Below, piece after piece: positions 18,991 to 30,115 of a stretch of 64,000 nt of DNA. How positions within the stretch are numbered: position 1 is the stretch's first letter; every line of letters starts with the position of its first letter. Under the pieces are notes generated by a model, which searched no databases, was not told the origin of the DNA, and worked only from the letters and a program-made list of their open reading frames with translations. The position numbers and the translations under genes are program-made. Location of the stretch: assembly GCF_001592285.1 (NCBI RefSeq), contig NZ_BCWQ01000008.1, positions 1 through 64,000 of the forward strand. The letters run 5' to 3'. This DNA comes from Hydrogenophaga pseudoflava NBRC 102511. GTDB lineage: Bacteria > Pseudomonadota > Gammaproteobacteria > Burkholderiales > Burkholderiaceae_C.

Positions 18991-19515
18991 ATGGCGATCT
19001 ATGAACTCGATGGCACCCGCCCGCAGGTGGCCGAATCGGCCTGGGTGGCCGAGAACGCGCAGGTGATCGGCGACGTCCAGCTCGCGCCCGGCAGCAGCGT
19101 GTGGTTCGGCGCCACGCTGCGGGGCGACACCGAGCCCATCGTGGTGGGCGAAGGCAGCAACATCCAGGATGGCTCGGTGCTGCACACCGACAAGAACCTG
19201 CCGCTGACCATCGGTCGCCACGTCACCGTGGGTCACCAGGTCATGCTGCACGGTTGCACCATCGGCGACGAGTCGCTGATCGGCATCGGCGCCATCGTGC
19301 TCAACGGCGCGAAGATCGGCAAAAACTGCCTGGTCGGTGCGGGTGCGCTGGTCACCGAAGGCAAGGAATTCCCGGACGGCTCCATGATCATCGGCAGCCC
19401 GGCCAAGGCCATGCGCCAGCTCACACCCGAGCAGATCGAAGGGCTGCGCCGCAGCGCGCTGCATTACATGGAGAACGCCGAGCGCTACCGCCAGGGCTTG
19501 AAAAAAATCGGCTGA
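18991..19515 (+). CDS. gamma carbonic anhydrase family protein
   Basis: A 174-residue left-handed beta-helix protein of the gamma-carbonic anhydrase/YrdA type. Hexapeptide repeats run through most of it (AENAQVIGDVQLAPGSSVWF, then GSNIQDGSVLHTD). The zinc ligands are seen as His in SVLHTD, and in TVGHQVMLHGCTIG. A helical tail finishes the protein. CACAGGAG precedes the ATG at 18991. It is divergent from DUF455 and 37 bp upstream of hslO, so it may share a transcript with Hsp33. Whether it hydrates CO2 cannot be told; many homologues show no activity. Confidence 0.88.
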   Translation: MAIYELDGTRPQVAESAWVAENAQVIGDVQLAPGSSVWFGATLRGDTEPIVVGEGSNIQDGSVLHTDKNLPLTIGRHVTVGHQVMLHGCTIGDESLIGIGAIVLNGAKIGKNCLVGAGALVTEGKEFPDGSMIIGSPAKAMRQLTPEQIEGLRRSALHYMENAERYRQGLKKIG

Positions 19516-19552
19516 CCCCGATCTGCCAACGTTCTTTTTCTGAAAGCACAGA

Positions 19553-20533
19553 GTGTCCGAACTCCACAAATTCCTGTTTGAAGGCCTGCCGGTGCGCGGC
19601 ATGCTGGTGCGGCTGACCGACAGCTGGCAGGAGATCCTGCGCCGCCGCCAGCAGGCCGGTGGCTACCCGGCGGCGGTGACCGAGCTGCTGGGCGAGATGG
19701 CCGCGGCGGCCACGCTGATGCAGGCCAACATCAAGTTCAATGGCGCGCTGATCCTGCAGATCCAGGGCGACGGTCCGGTCAAGCTGGCTGTGGCCGAGGT
19801 GCAGCCCGACCTGGCCCTGCGCGCCACCGCTTCCGTGACCGGCGAGGTGGCGGCCGACGCGCCGCTCTCGCACATGGTCAATGTCAACAACCAGGGACGC
19901 TGCGCCATCACGCTCGACCCCAAGGACCGCCTGCCGGGCCAGCAGCCTTATCAAGGCGTGGTGCCGCTGTTCGGTGACCGCCACGAAAAGCTGGAGAAGC
20001 TCAGCGAAGTGATCGAGCACTACATGCTGCAGAGTGAGCAGCTCGACACGCGCCTGGTGCTGGCCGCCAACGACCAGGTCGCCGCGGGCCTGCTGATCCA
20101 GCGTCTGCCGCTGCAGGGCGAATCCAACCTGGCTGGTGCGGGGGCGATGGCGCGCGACGAAGACCAGATCGGCCGCAACGAGGACTACAACCGCATCGCC
20201 ATCCTGGCCGCGAGCCTCAAGCGCGAAGAGCTGCTGACCCTGGACGCCGACACCATCCTGCACCGCCTGTTCTGGGAAGAGGACGTGCGCCGCTTCGAGC
20301 CGCAGATCGGCGCCGAAGGTCCGCGTTTTGCCTGCACCTGCTCGCGCGAGCGCGTGGCGGGCATGCTCAAGTCGCTGGGACGCGAGGAGGTCGAGTCCAT
20401 CATTGCCGAGCAGGGACAGGTGGAGGTGGGTTGCGACTTCTGCGGCGCGCAGTACCACTTCGATCCGGTCGACGCCGCGCAGGTCTTCCTGCAGGCGGCG
20501 GCGCAGCCACCCGTCGCGGGCGGCACGCACTGA
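19553..20533 (+). CDS. hslO: Hsp33 redox-regulated chaperone
   Basis: Holdase chaperone activated by oxidation and unfolding. The 326-residue protein has the N-terminal substrate-binding domain (KFLFEGLPVRGMLVRL, then GEMAAAATLMQANIKF) and the C-terminal redox switch with the four zinc cysteines FACTCSR and VGCDFCGAQY, the CxC and CxxC pair of the family. The start is a GTG at 19553 (SELHKFLFEG). The C-terminus carries a short Ala/Pro extension beyond the zinc domain. Confidence 0.94.
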   Translation: MSELHKFLFEGLPVRGMLVRLTDSWQEILRRRQQAGGYPAAVTELLGEMAAAATLMQANIKFNGALILQIQGDGPVKLAVAEVQPDLALRATASVTGEVAADAPLSHMVNVNNQGRCAITLDPKDRLPGQQPYQGVVPLFGDRHEKLEKLSEVIEHYMLQSEQLDTRLVLAANDQVAAGLLIQRLPLQGESNLAGAGAMARDEDQIGRNEDYNRIAILAASLKREELLTLDADTILHRLFWEEDVRRFEPQIGAEGPRFACTCSRERVAGMLKSLGREEVESIIAEQGQVEVGCDFCGAQYHFDPVDAAQVFLQAAAQPPVAGGTH

Positions 20534-20537
20534 GCCT

Positions 20538-21740
20538 TTACTTCAGAGCATCGAGCACATCGTGGCAGGCGCCCATGGTGTGGTAGTCGACCTTGCCGGC
20601 CGGGCTCTTTTCGTCGCTGTACTTGCGGTTGTCGGCCGTCAGGATGCGCCACCAGGCGCCGTGTTCGTGGTCCACGAAATGGCGCCATGAGTAGGCCCAG
20701 AGGTGCTCGTAGGCCGCCCAGTAGCGCGGCTCGCCGGTGACGGTGGCCAGCCGGGCCGCGGCGGCCAGCGACTCGGCCTGGACCCAGAAGTACTTGTCGC
20801 TGTCGCAAATGCTGCCGTCGGGCGCGAAGCCGTAGTAGAGGCCGCCGTGCTCGCCATCCCAGGCCTTGTGCATCGCGGTGTCGAAGAAATGGCGCGCGCG
20901 GTCGATCAGGGCCGCATCGGGGCGGCGCTCATGCAGCTGCAGCAGCAGCTTGGTCCACTCGGTCAGGTGGCCGGGCTGGAAGCCCCAGGGCCGGAAGATG
21001 TTGGTCTTGTCGTCCTTGTTGTAGTCCCAGTCCACCGACCAGTCGGCTTTGTAGTGCTCCCAGACCAGGCCGTCGGCCAGGCCCGCCTGCCGGATGGTGA
21101 TGTGTTCGGCCAGCAGCGCGGCGCGGTCCAGGTAGCGCGCCTCGCCGGTGGCGTCGTAAGCCGCCAGCAGGGCCTCGCACAGGTGCATGTTGGCGTTCTG
21201 CCCGCGGTAGGGCAGCACGCGCCAGTCGGCCGTGGCTTCGTCGGCGTACAGACCGTGGGCCGGCTCCCAGAAGCGCTGCTCCAGCAGGTCGTAGGTCTGC
21301 GCGATGCCGGCTTGTGCGCCGGTCACGCCGGCCATGTGCGCGTGGGCGTGGGCCAGCAGCACGAAGGCCAGGCCATAGGCGTGGTTGGTGGCGTCCAGCA
21401 CCCGGGCCTGGCCGTCCCGCCAGTCGAGCAGCCATGCGTAGCCGCCGGTGTCCGGGTTGCGGTGCACCGGCAGGAAGTCGAAGGCCTGCTGCAGCGCACG
21501 GCGCACCTCTTCGCCGCCCAGCCCGCGGCGCGCGGCCATCGCCAGGGTGACCACGTAGCGCGTGCTGCTCACCAGGTGCCGGGTGTGGGCCTCGTAGACG
21601 CTGCCGTCGTCGCGCAGGAAATGGAACAGCCCGCCGTTGGGGTCGATGGCGCGCGGCAGGTAGAACGACAGCGTGTCTTCGATGTGGTTGCGCAGGAATG
21701 CCGGCGAGCGGAAGTCGGGCAGGGGTGTTGCAGGAATCAT
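20538..21740 (-). CDS. AGE family sugar epimerase/isomerase
   Basis: A 400-residue (alpha/alpha)6-barrel enzyme of the N-acylglucosamine 2-epimerase superfamily. Conserved parts include ARHLVSSTRYV-like RHLVSSTRYVV near residue 55, ATNHAYGLAFVLLA, NANMHLCEALLA, FQPGHLTEWTKLLL and YFWVQAESLAAAA, which carry the catalytic His residues. The substrate could be mannose, N-acylglucosamine or another aldose; D-mannose isomerase-like activity is plausible but cannot be fixed from sequence. ATG at 21740; its ATGA overlaps the stop of the NadR-like gene, so the two are one unit. Confidence 0.84.
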   Translation of the reverse strand: MIPATPLPDFRSPAFLRNHIEDTLSFYLPRAIDPNGGLFHFLRDDGSVYEAHTRHLVSSTRYVVTLAMAARRGLGGEEVRRALQQAFDFLPVHRNPDTGGYAWLLDWRDGQARVLDATNHAYGLAFVLLAHAHAHMAGVTGAQAGIAQTYDLLEQRFWEPAHGLYADEATADWRVLPYRGQNANMHLCEALLAAYDATGEARYLDRAALLAEHITIRQAGLADGLVWEHYKADWSVDWDYNKDDKTNIFRPWGFQPGHLTEWTKLLLQLHERRPDAALIDRARHFFDTAMHKAWDGEHGGLYYGFAPDGSICDSDKYFWVQAESLAAAARLATVTGEPRYWAAYEHLWAYSWRHFVDHEHGAWWRILTADNRKYSDEKSPAGKVDYHTMGACHDVLDALK

Positions 21741-22411
21741 GGGCGTGCGTCTCCAGTGTGGTTGCGTGCCAGCAGGCCGCTGAACAGCCGGTGTTCGCAG
21801 GCCGGGTCGCTGCATTTGTCGCAGCTCCAGGCGCGGCGGCCGCTGGTCAGGGACGGTTCGGTGGTGGTGAGGTCCTGCCCCAGGCAGCGGCCGATGGCGC
21901 GCAGGGCTTGTTCGGTTCGGGTCTGCCCGTGGCCGTGGATGGTCTGGAAGGCCAGTCCCGCGGCCTGCAGTTCGCGCCGGATCGCTGCGTCCACCGCATC
22001 GCGCACGGCGGGGCTGTCGCGGAAGAATCCATCGGCGACCCAGGGCAGGTCCAGACCCATGAGCAGGGTCAGGTCCACACAGCGCTGCCAGGCCAGGGCC
22101 TCGTGCCAGAGCGAGTGGTCCTTGAAATAGAGCTCGCTGTAGGCCGCGATCACGAGCGGAGAGGTGTCGGCGACGACGATGTCCACCCCATGCAGGGAAG
22201 CCATCTCGTCGGTGAGGCGGGCCTGCTCGCGGGCCACGGCGGCCTGCTCGTGCGAGTAGGGCGCACGGCCCTGCTGTTCGCACCAGTGGCGCAGATGCTC
22301 GGACACCAGCTCGGTGGTCAGACCCCTTGCCATGAGGTGCCCGCACAAGGCACGGGCCAGGGATGTCTTGCCGGTGGATTCGCCGCCGAGCAGCGTGACC
22401 ACAAGTGCCAC
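21737..22411 (-). CDS. NadR-like P-loop ATPase/kinase
   Basis: A protein of 224 residues with the Walker A loop LLGGESTGKTSLARAL, as in the ribosylnicotinamide kinase domain of NadR. VVADTSPLVIAAYSELYF and a DLPWVADGFFRD block follow, typical of this AAA_28 group; the latter contacts substrate in NadR. A GTG at 22411, 8 bp after the ftsB stop, is the likely start. The C-terminus holds a small Cys/His cluster (SCDKCSDPACEHRLF), possibly a metal site. It may phosphorylate nicotinamide riboside or a related compound; that is inference from the fold only. Confidence 0.72.
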   Translation of the reverse strand: MALVVTLLGGESTGKTSLARALCGHLMARGLTTELVSEHLRHWCEQQGRAPYSHEQAAVAREQARLTDEMASLHGVDIVVADTSPLVIAAYSELYFKDHSLWHEALAWQRCVDLTLLMGLDLPWVADGFFRDSPAVRDAVDAAIRRELQAAGLAFQTIHGHGQTRTEQALRAIGRCLGQDLTTTEPSLTSGRRAWSCDKCSDPACEHRLFSGLLARNHTGDARP

Positions 22412-22419
22412 GGCGCAGC

Positions 22420-22704
22420 TCAGGGCTTCTTGTGGGCGATCTGCACGAAGATCTCGTTGGGCCGGACCATGCCCAGATCGTTGCGGGCCAGTTCTTCGAC
22501 CATGCCCAAGCCTTCTTCGAGGTCGCGCACCTCGTTGGCCAGCCGCTCGTTGCGCTGCCGCGCTTCCTGGTTGACCGACTCCAGCACGGCCAGTTCGGTC
22601 TTCATGCGAGAGACCTTGGGCACGCTGCCCCGGCCGAACCACAGCTGCGCGTGCAGCACGAGCAGCAGCGTGATCAGCAGGCCGGGGACGATGCGATGTG
22701 CCAT
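22420..22704 (-). CDS. ftsB: cell division protein FtsB
   Basis: Small bitopic divisome protein that bridges FtsL and FtsQ. The 94-residue product has a short cytoplasmic N-terminus, one membrane helix (PGLLITLLLVLHAQLWF) and a periplasmic coiled coil running about residues 33-75 (KTELAVLESVNQEARQRNE). A typical ARNDLGMVRPNE segment follows. It lies directly downstream of eno, the order found throughout beta- and gammaproteobacteria. Confidence 0.93.
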   Translation of the reverse strand: MAHRIVPGLLITLLLVLHAQLWFGRGSVPKVSRMKTELAVLESVNQEARQRNERLANEVRDLEEGLGMVEELARNDLGMVRPNEIFVQIAHKKP

Positions 22705-22750
22705 TGGACTGGATGGGTTGGTCTGGCGACCCTGGAGCCGCCAGTCCTGA

Positions 22751-24058
<1,308 letters not shown>

Positions 24059-24084
24059 TCAAAAAAGAAATCGGAACGGGGCGC

Positions 24085-24372
24085 TCAGACGCCCTCTACG
24101 GCAAACATGCGGATCGAGCCCGCACCCTCACGCAGCGTGCGCGCATGGGTGTAGGTTTCGGAGTGGTAGTAGGCCTGCGCGGTGGCGATGTCCTTGAACT
24201 TCAGCACCACAACCCGCTGCGGATGCCAGCCACCTTCGAGCGGCTCGATACGGCCACCGCGCACCAGCACCTCGGCGCCAAACTCCTGCATGGCGCGGGT
24301 GCTCCACTCGCGGTAGACCTTCATCTGCGCTTCGTCGGTGACGGTCACATCCGCAATGATGTACGCGCTCAT
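24085..24372 (-). CDS. DUF1330 domain protein
   Basis: A 95-residue cytoplasmic protein of the DUF1330 family, small ferredoxin-like (dimeric alpha/beta barrel) proteins of unknown function. Visible family stretches are [32 protein letters not shown] and [18 protein letters not shown]. Its ATG overlaps the kdsA stop by 4 bp, so it is translated with kdsA and sits between kdsA and eno. Confidence 0.87.
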   Translation of the reverse strand: MSAYIIADVTVTDEAQMKVYREWSTRAMQEFGAEVLVRGGRIEPLEGGWHPQRVVVLKFKDIATAQAYYHSETYTHARTLREGAGSIRMFAVEGV

Positions 24373-25223
24373 TGGAAATCGTTCTCCAGCAGCGGATTTG
24401 TTTTGGTTACGGAATCGAGCGCGACCAGGGTTTCCAGCAGCGCCTTCATGCGGCCCAGCGGCACCGCGTTCGGTCCGTCGGACCAGGCCTCGGCCGGCTT
24501 CGGGTGCGTTTCCATGAACAGGCCGGCCACACCCACGGCGACACCCGCGCGGGCCAGCACCGGCACCATCTCGCGCGCACCGCCGCTGACGGCGCCCAGG
24601 CCGCCGGGCTTCTGCACCGAGTGGGTGACGTCGAACACCACCGGCGCGCCGGACTTGCGCATTTCGGCCAGGCTGGTCATGTCGGCCACCAGGTTGTTGT
24701 AGCCGAAGCTCACGCCGCGTTCGCAGGCCAGGAATCGGTCTTCCGACAGGCCGGCGTCCTTCGCGGCGGCGCGGGCCTTGTCGATGACGTTCTTCATGTC
24801 CCAGGGGGCGAGGAACTGGCCCTTCTTGATGTTCACCGGCTTGCCCGACTGCGCCACGGCGCGGATGAAATCGGTTTGGCGGCACAGGAAGGCCGGCGTC
24901 TGCAGCACGTCCACCACGGCTGCGACCTCGGCCACCTGCGACTCGTCGTGCACGTCGGTCAGCACGGGCAGCTGCAGCTGGCGGCGCACTTCGTCGAGGA
25001 TCTTCAGTCCCGCGTCCAGTCCAACGCCGCGCTGGCTGCTGCCAGACGAGCGGTTGGCCTTGTCGAAGGAGCCCTTGTAGATCAGCGGAATGCCCAGCGC
25101 GCCGCAAATTTCCTTGAGCTGACCGGCGACATCGAGCGACATCTGCAGACCTTCGATGGAACAGGTGCCCGCGATCAGGAAGAAGCGCCGGTCCAGGCCG
25201 ACGTCGAATCCGCAGAGTTGCAT
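24369..25223 (-). CDS. kdsA: 3-deoxy-8-phosphooctulonate synthase
   Basis: Condenses phosphoenolpyruvate with arabinose 5-phosphate to give KDO 8-phosphate, the precursor of the inner-core sugar of lipopolysaccharide. The 284-residue TIM-barrel enzyme shows [56 protein letters not shown] and [16 protein letters not shown]. The Cys21 in the first motif replaces the Asn of the E. coli enzyme; this is the mark of the metal-dependent class of KDO8P synthases. It lies between pyrG and DUF1330/eno. Confidence 0.95.
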   Translation of the reverse strand: MQLCGFDVGLDRRFFLIAGTCSIEGLQMSLDVAGQLKEICGALGIPLIYKGSFDKANRSSGSSQRGVGLDAGLKILDEVRRQLQLPVLTDVHDESQVAEVAAVVDVLQTPAFLCRQTDFIRAVAQSGKPVNIKKGQFLAPWDMKNVIDKARAAAKDAGLSEDRFLACERGVSFGYNNLVADMTSLAEMRKSGAPVVFDVTHSVQKPGGLGAVSGGAREMVPVLARAGVAVGVAGLFMETHPKPAEAWSDGPNAVPLGRMKALLETLVALDSVTKTNPLLENDFQ

Positions 25224-25236
25224 GGCGGTGTTCCGA

Positions 25237-26934
<1,698 letters not shown>

Positions 26935-27008
26935 TTATAGGCGCCACCCCCCTGTTGGCCCGGCCGCACGGACCGGTCACGACACGGTCGGTCCGCGGGC
27001 TGTGGTGC

Positions 27009-27551
27009 TCAGCGGTTGCCGCGCACCCGCAGCAGGAAATTCCTCTCCAGCTTGCCGCCGCCACTGGCCTGGGCCGTCACCGTCACAAGGAAGTCCTCGT
27101 CCTGGCCAGAGGTGTTGTCGTAGCACTCGGGAAAGCCCTTGCACGTCTGGGTGATGAGGCCGGTGCTGCTGTTGATGCGCAGATTGGTCAGCAGTGCCGC
27201 CACCGCGCTGCCCGAGGCGCTGACGCCGTCCAGCTTGAACGAGTAGCTCAGGGTTTCGCCGGCGGGCGGGGTGGCCGAGGTGTCTATGGCCCAGCGCGAC
27301 TGGGTGGCGGTGCTGCCGGCGTACGCGGGATTGACCGGGCCGAAGTCGGCCTCGTTGCCCGAGTAGAAGCTGCCATCGGGCCTGATCTTGTCCAGCGGGT
27401 GGTAGCTGTCGCTGTCGGCAAACCAGACGTTGGCCAGGGCACCCCCCGTGGGCGCTTCGCCTTCCGGTCCGTCGGAGCCTCCTCCACAGGCTGCAAGGGA
27501 GGCCAGGACAAGGCTGGCGCTGAGGAGCATGGGAAGGCGGGTCAAGTGCAT
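27009..27551 (-). CDS. putative lipoprotein of unknown function
   Basis: A 180-residue secreted protein. The signal ends in a lipobox, VLASLAACGGGS, with Cys22 as the lipid anchor. The mature part looks like an all-beta, Ig/cadherin-like domain: SYSFKLDGVSASGS, LLTNLRINSSTGLITQT and DEDFLVTVTAQASGGGKLERNF read like a putative Ig-type tandem-less domain with one Cys pair (CKGFPEC). I do not recognise the family with confidence. The ATG at 27551 is used. It is upstream of pyrG on the same strand and divergent from coaBC. Confidence 0.68.
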   Translation of the reverse strand: MHLTRLPMLLSASLVLASLAACGGGSDGPEGEAPTGGALANVWFADSDSYHPLDKIRPDGSFYSGNEADFGPVNPAYAGSTATQSRWAIDTSATPPAGETLSYSFKLDGVSASGSAVAALLTNLRINSSTGLITQTCKGFPECYDNTSGQDEDFLVTVTAQASGGGKLERNFLLRVRGNR

Positions 27552-27652
27552 GGCCAAGGGTGTCCTGATATGGAAGGTTGGTCAAAGCGCAGATTATGGG
27601 TTCGCGCGGCCGTGGCCTGCTGGCAGGCGTTTCAAACTGCTACATTGCGGCC

Positions 27653-28903
27653 ATGAGCGAACTCGCCGGCAAACACATTGTCCTGGGGCTGTCGGGCGGG
27701 ATCGCCTGCTACAAGGCGGCCGAATTCTGTCGCGCCCTGATCAAGGCCGGTGCCTCCGTCCAGGTGGTCATGACCGAAGCGGCCACCCAGTTCATCACAC
27801 CGGTCACGATGCAGGCCCTGTCAGGTCGCACGGTGTTCTCGTCCCAGTGGGACAACCGCAACGCAGCGGGCGTGGACAACAACATGCCCCACATCAACCT
27901 GAGCCGGGAAGCCGACGCGATCGTGGTGGCCCCCGCCAGCGCCGACTTCATGGCCAAGCTGCTGCACGGCCGGGCCGACGACCTGCTCAGTCTGATGTGC
28001 CTGGCGCGCCCGATCGACAAGGTGCCACTCATCCTGGCGCCCGCCATGAACCGCGAGATGTGGGCCCACCCGGCCACGCAGCGCAATGTGGCCCAGCTCA
28101 AAGCCGATGGCGCCATGGTGCTGGACGTGGGCGTGGGTGATCAGGCCTGTGGCGAGATTGGCGACGGGCGCATGCTCGAACCGGACGAACTGCTGTACGA
28201 GCTCATCCGCTTCTTCACGCCCAAGCTGCTGGCCGGCCAGCAGGTGCTGGTCAGCGCCGGCCCGACCTTCGAGGCGATCGACCCGGTGCGGGGTCTGACC
28301 AACCTGTCCAGCGGCAAGATGGGTTTTGCCATTGCCAGGGCCGCGCACGAGGCGGGCGCCCATGTGACGCTGGTGGCTGGGCCGGTGAGCCTGCCGACCC
28401 CCCGAGGCGTGGGGCGCATCAACGTCAAGTCCGCGCTGAACATGCAGAAGACGCTCGGCGTACTGAGCCAGAACGCCACGGTGTTCATCTCGGCCGCCGC
28501 GGTGGCCGACTGGCGTCCAGCCGACATCGCCGTGCAGAAGATCAAGAAGGACGGTTCGGGGCAGGTGCCGACCCTGGGATTCGTCGAGAACCCCGACATC
28601 CTCGCTGGCATTGCCCAGACCGCACGGGCGCAGAGCCGGGCGCTGTACTGCGTCGGGTTTGCCGCCGAGAGCGAGGACCTGCTGGCCCACGCACAGGCCA
28701 AGCGGGTTCGCAAGGGGGTGCCGCTGCTGGTGGGCAACATCGGCCCGGACACCTTCGGCCAGGACGACAACGCCCTGCTGCTGGTGGATGAGCAGGGCAG
28801 TTCGGAGCTGCCCCGGGCGTCCAAGCTGCAGCTGGCGCGGCAGCTTGTGGCGGAGATCGCGCGGCGTCTGCCCAACCCCTCGCCGCTGCCAGCCACGACC
28901 TGA
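27653..28903 (+). CDS. coaBC: bifunctional phosphopantothenoylcysteine decarboxylase/phosphopantothenate-cysteine ligase
   Basis: Carries out two consecutive steps of coenzyme A synthesis. The 416-residue protein has the flavin-dependent decarboxylase domain (VLGLSGGIACYKAAEFCR, APASADFMAKLLHG, APAMNREMW) and the ligase domain (SAGPTFEAIDPVRGLTNLSSG-type start, AVADWRP, KIKK, GFAAE). The ATG at 27653 is chosen (MSELAGKHIVL). Its stop codon is the first TGA of a pentanucleotide tract (28901-28955). Because the stop lies in the first unit, changes in repeat number would not change the protein. Confidence 0.96.
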   Translation: MSELAGKHIVLGLSGGIACYKAAEFCRALIKAGASVQVVMTEAATQFITPVTMQALSGRTVFSSQWDNRNAAGVDNNMPHINLSREADAIVVAPASADFMAKLLHGRADDLLSLMCLARPIDKVPLILAPAMNREMWAHPATQRNVAQLKADGAMVLDVGVGDQACGEIGDGRMLEPDELLYELIRFFTPKLLAGQQVLVSAGPTFEAIDPVRGLTNLSSGKMGFAIARAAHEAGAHVTLVAGPVSLPTPRGVGRINVKSALNMQKTLGVLSQNATVFISAAAVADWRPADIAVQKIKKDGSGQVPTLGFVENPDILAGIAQTARAQSRALYCVGFAAESEDLLAHAQAKRVRKGVPLLVGNIGPDTFGQDDNALLLVDEQGSSELPRASKLQLARQLVAEIARRLPNPSPLPATT

Positions 28904-28955
28904 CCTGACCTGACCTGACCTGACCTGACCTGACCTGACCTGACCTGACCTGACC
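28901..28955. repeat. (TGACC)11 tandem pentanucleotide repeat
   Basis: Eleven perfect TGACC units, with a degenerate CGACC unit just before. The tract starts at the coaBC stop codon and ends 12 bp before the predicted -35 element of the MBL-fold gene. Perfect short tandem tracts of this length are prone to slippage, so copy number may differ between strains. The coding sequence of coaBC is not affected. Confidence 0.95.
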
Positions 28956-28967
28956 TGGTAACGCCGG

Positions 28968-28996
28968 TTGCCCGGCGCTGGCAAGCTCGCTATCAT
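28968..28996 (+). promoter_or_regulatory. predicted sigma-70 promoter of the MBL-fold gene
   Basis: TTGCCC (28968-28973) and TATCAT (28991-28996) are separated by 17 bp, the ideal spacing. The -10 hexamer overlaps the left end of the 32-bp palindrome, and the -35 lies just right of the TGACC tract. Not tested; read from sequence. Confidence 0.6.
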
Positions 28997-29023
28997 CGAA
29001 TAAGCAATTGCTTATTCGATGAT
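28992..29023. promoter_or_regulatory. perfect 32-bp palindrome, candidate repressor operator
   Basis: A fully symmetric AT-rich sequence whose centre is AATAAGCAATTGCTTATT (28999-29016), with flanks matching out to 32 bp. It overlaps the predicted -10 box and ends 3 bp before the GGAGG ribosome binding site of the MBL-fold gene. A dimeric repressor of the ArsR, MarR or TetR type bound here would block transcription start. The regulator is not in the window next to it. Confidence 0.75.
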
Positions 29024-29038
29024 TTGGAGGAGACGCCC

Positions 29039-30112
29039 ATGCCATCCCGAATTCAGAACCACCGGCCCCCGGTGCCAGGGGCCTCTTCCGGCGCTGTCAA
29101 CGAATCCCGGCGCCACTGGGTGCGGGCCGCCGCCGGCCTGGGGGCCGCCGGGCTGGGCCTGGCCCTGGTGCCCGAGGTCCGGGTGTTCGCCCAGCAGGTG
29201 CAGGAATTCATCGAAGGCCCGCCGGTGCCGGACGTCCAACCCGAGCAACTCTCGCCGCATGTCTGGATGGTCTATGCGAAGGAGGGCTTCCCGACGCAGG
29301 ACAACCAGGGCCTGATGGCGAGCGTGATTTTCGTGGTGACCCAGAAGGGCGTGGTGGTGCTGGACAGCGGTGCCTCGCTGCAGATCGGCCAGATGGCGAT
29401 CCGCATGATCAAGACGGTGACGCCCAAGCCGGTGATCGCGGTGTTCAACAGCCACTACCACGGCGACCACTGGCTGGGCAACCACGCCTTCGCCGACGCC
29501 TACGGCAAGGACCTGCCGATCCATGCGCTGGCCTACACGCGCGAGCAGATTGCCGGCCACGAGGGCAACCTCTGGCGCAGCCTGATGGAGCGCTGGACCA
29601 ACCAGGCCACCCTGGGCACCAAGGTGGTCGCGCCGAACCAGACCGTGGAACATGGGCAGGTGTTCGACTATGGCGATGTGCAGATCCGGCTGCACCACTA
29701 CGGCCGGGCCCACACGCCGTCGGACCTGTGTTTCGAGGTCGTGCAGGACCAGCTGACCTATGTGGGCGACATCGCGATGGCGAACCGTATCGCCAACATC
29801 GACGACGGTTCCTACCCGGGCACCTTCAAGTACTACGAGGCACTCAGGAAAGCCGCGGGCGACCAGCTCTGGGTGCCCGGCCACGGCCGGGGCAGCAAGG
29901 ACCTGCTGGACACCTATGGCACGTTCATGAAGGGTATCTGGGAACCGTGTGTGCAGGCGGTCAAGGACGGCATTCCGCTGGATGGCGCCAAGGCGCTGGT
30001 GATGAAAGACCCCCGTGTCGCCAGCCGCGCGAAGACCATGGACGGCTTCGACAGCAACATCGGCAAATACACCAGCCTGGCCTACCTGGAGGCGGAGAAA
30101 GAGGCGTTCTGA
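29039..30112 (+). CDS. exported MBL-fold metallo-hydrolase
   Basis: A 357-residue protein with a twin-arginine-like N-terminus (ESRRHWVRAAAG) and a hydrophobic stretch ending near residue 50. The metallo-beta-lactamase domain has the complete zinc motif HYHGDH at 139-144, then GRAHTPSD, GDIAMANRI and VPGHGRGS with the remaining His/Asp ligands. It should act in the periplasm. It resembles the SoxH/quinoprotein-relay branch, but the substrate is unknown. GGAGGAG lies upstream of the ATG at 29039. A perfect palindrome and a tandem repeat precede it, suggesting tight and possibly variable control. It is convergent with the TupB regulator gene. Confidence 0.85.
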   Translation: MPSRIQNHRPPVPGASSGAVNESRRHWVRAAAGLGAAGLGLALVPEVRVFAQQVQEFIEGPPVPDVQPEQLSPHVWMVYAKEGFPTQDNQGLMASVIFVVTQKGVVVLDSGASLQIGQMAIRMIKTVTPKPVIAVFNSHYHGDHWLGNHAFADAYGKDLPIHALAYTREQIAGHEGNLWRSLMERWTNQATLGTKVVAPNQTVEHGQVFDYGDVQIRLHHYGRAHTPSDLCFEVVQDQLTYVGDIAMANRIANIDDGSYPGTFKYYEALRKAAGDQLWVPGHGRGSKDLLDTYGTFMKGIWEPCVQAVKDGIPLDGAKALVMKDPRVASRAKTMDGFDSNIGKYTSLAYLEAEKEAF

Positions 30113-30115
30113 TTT

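Noticed and set aside
18946..19602. N-terminal extension of the DUF455 protein
   Set aside because: The open frame continues over the antisense of the carbonic anhydrase gene; family similarity begins at the ATG at 18945.
28901..28955. Possible CRISPR-like array
   Set aside because: The repeats are direct 5-bp units without spacers, so it is a microsatellite.
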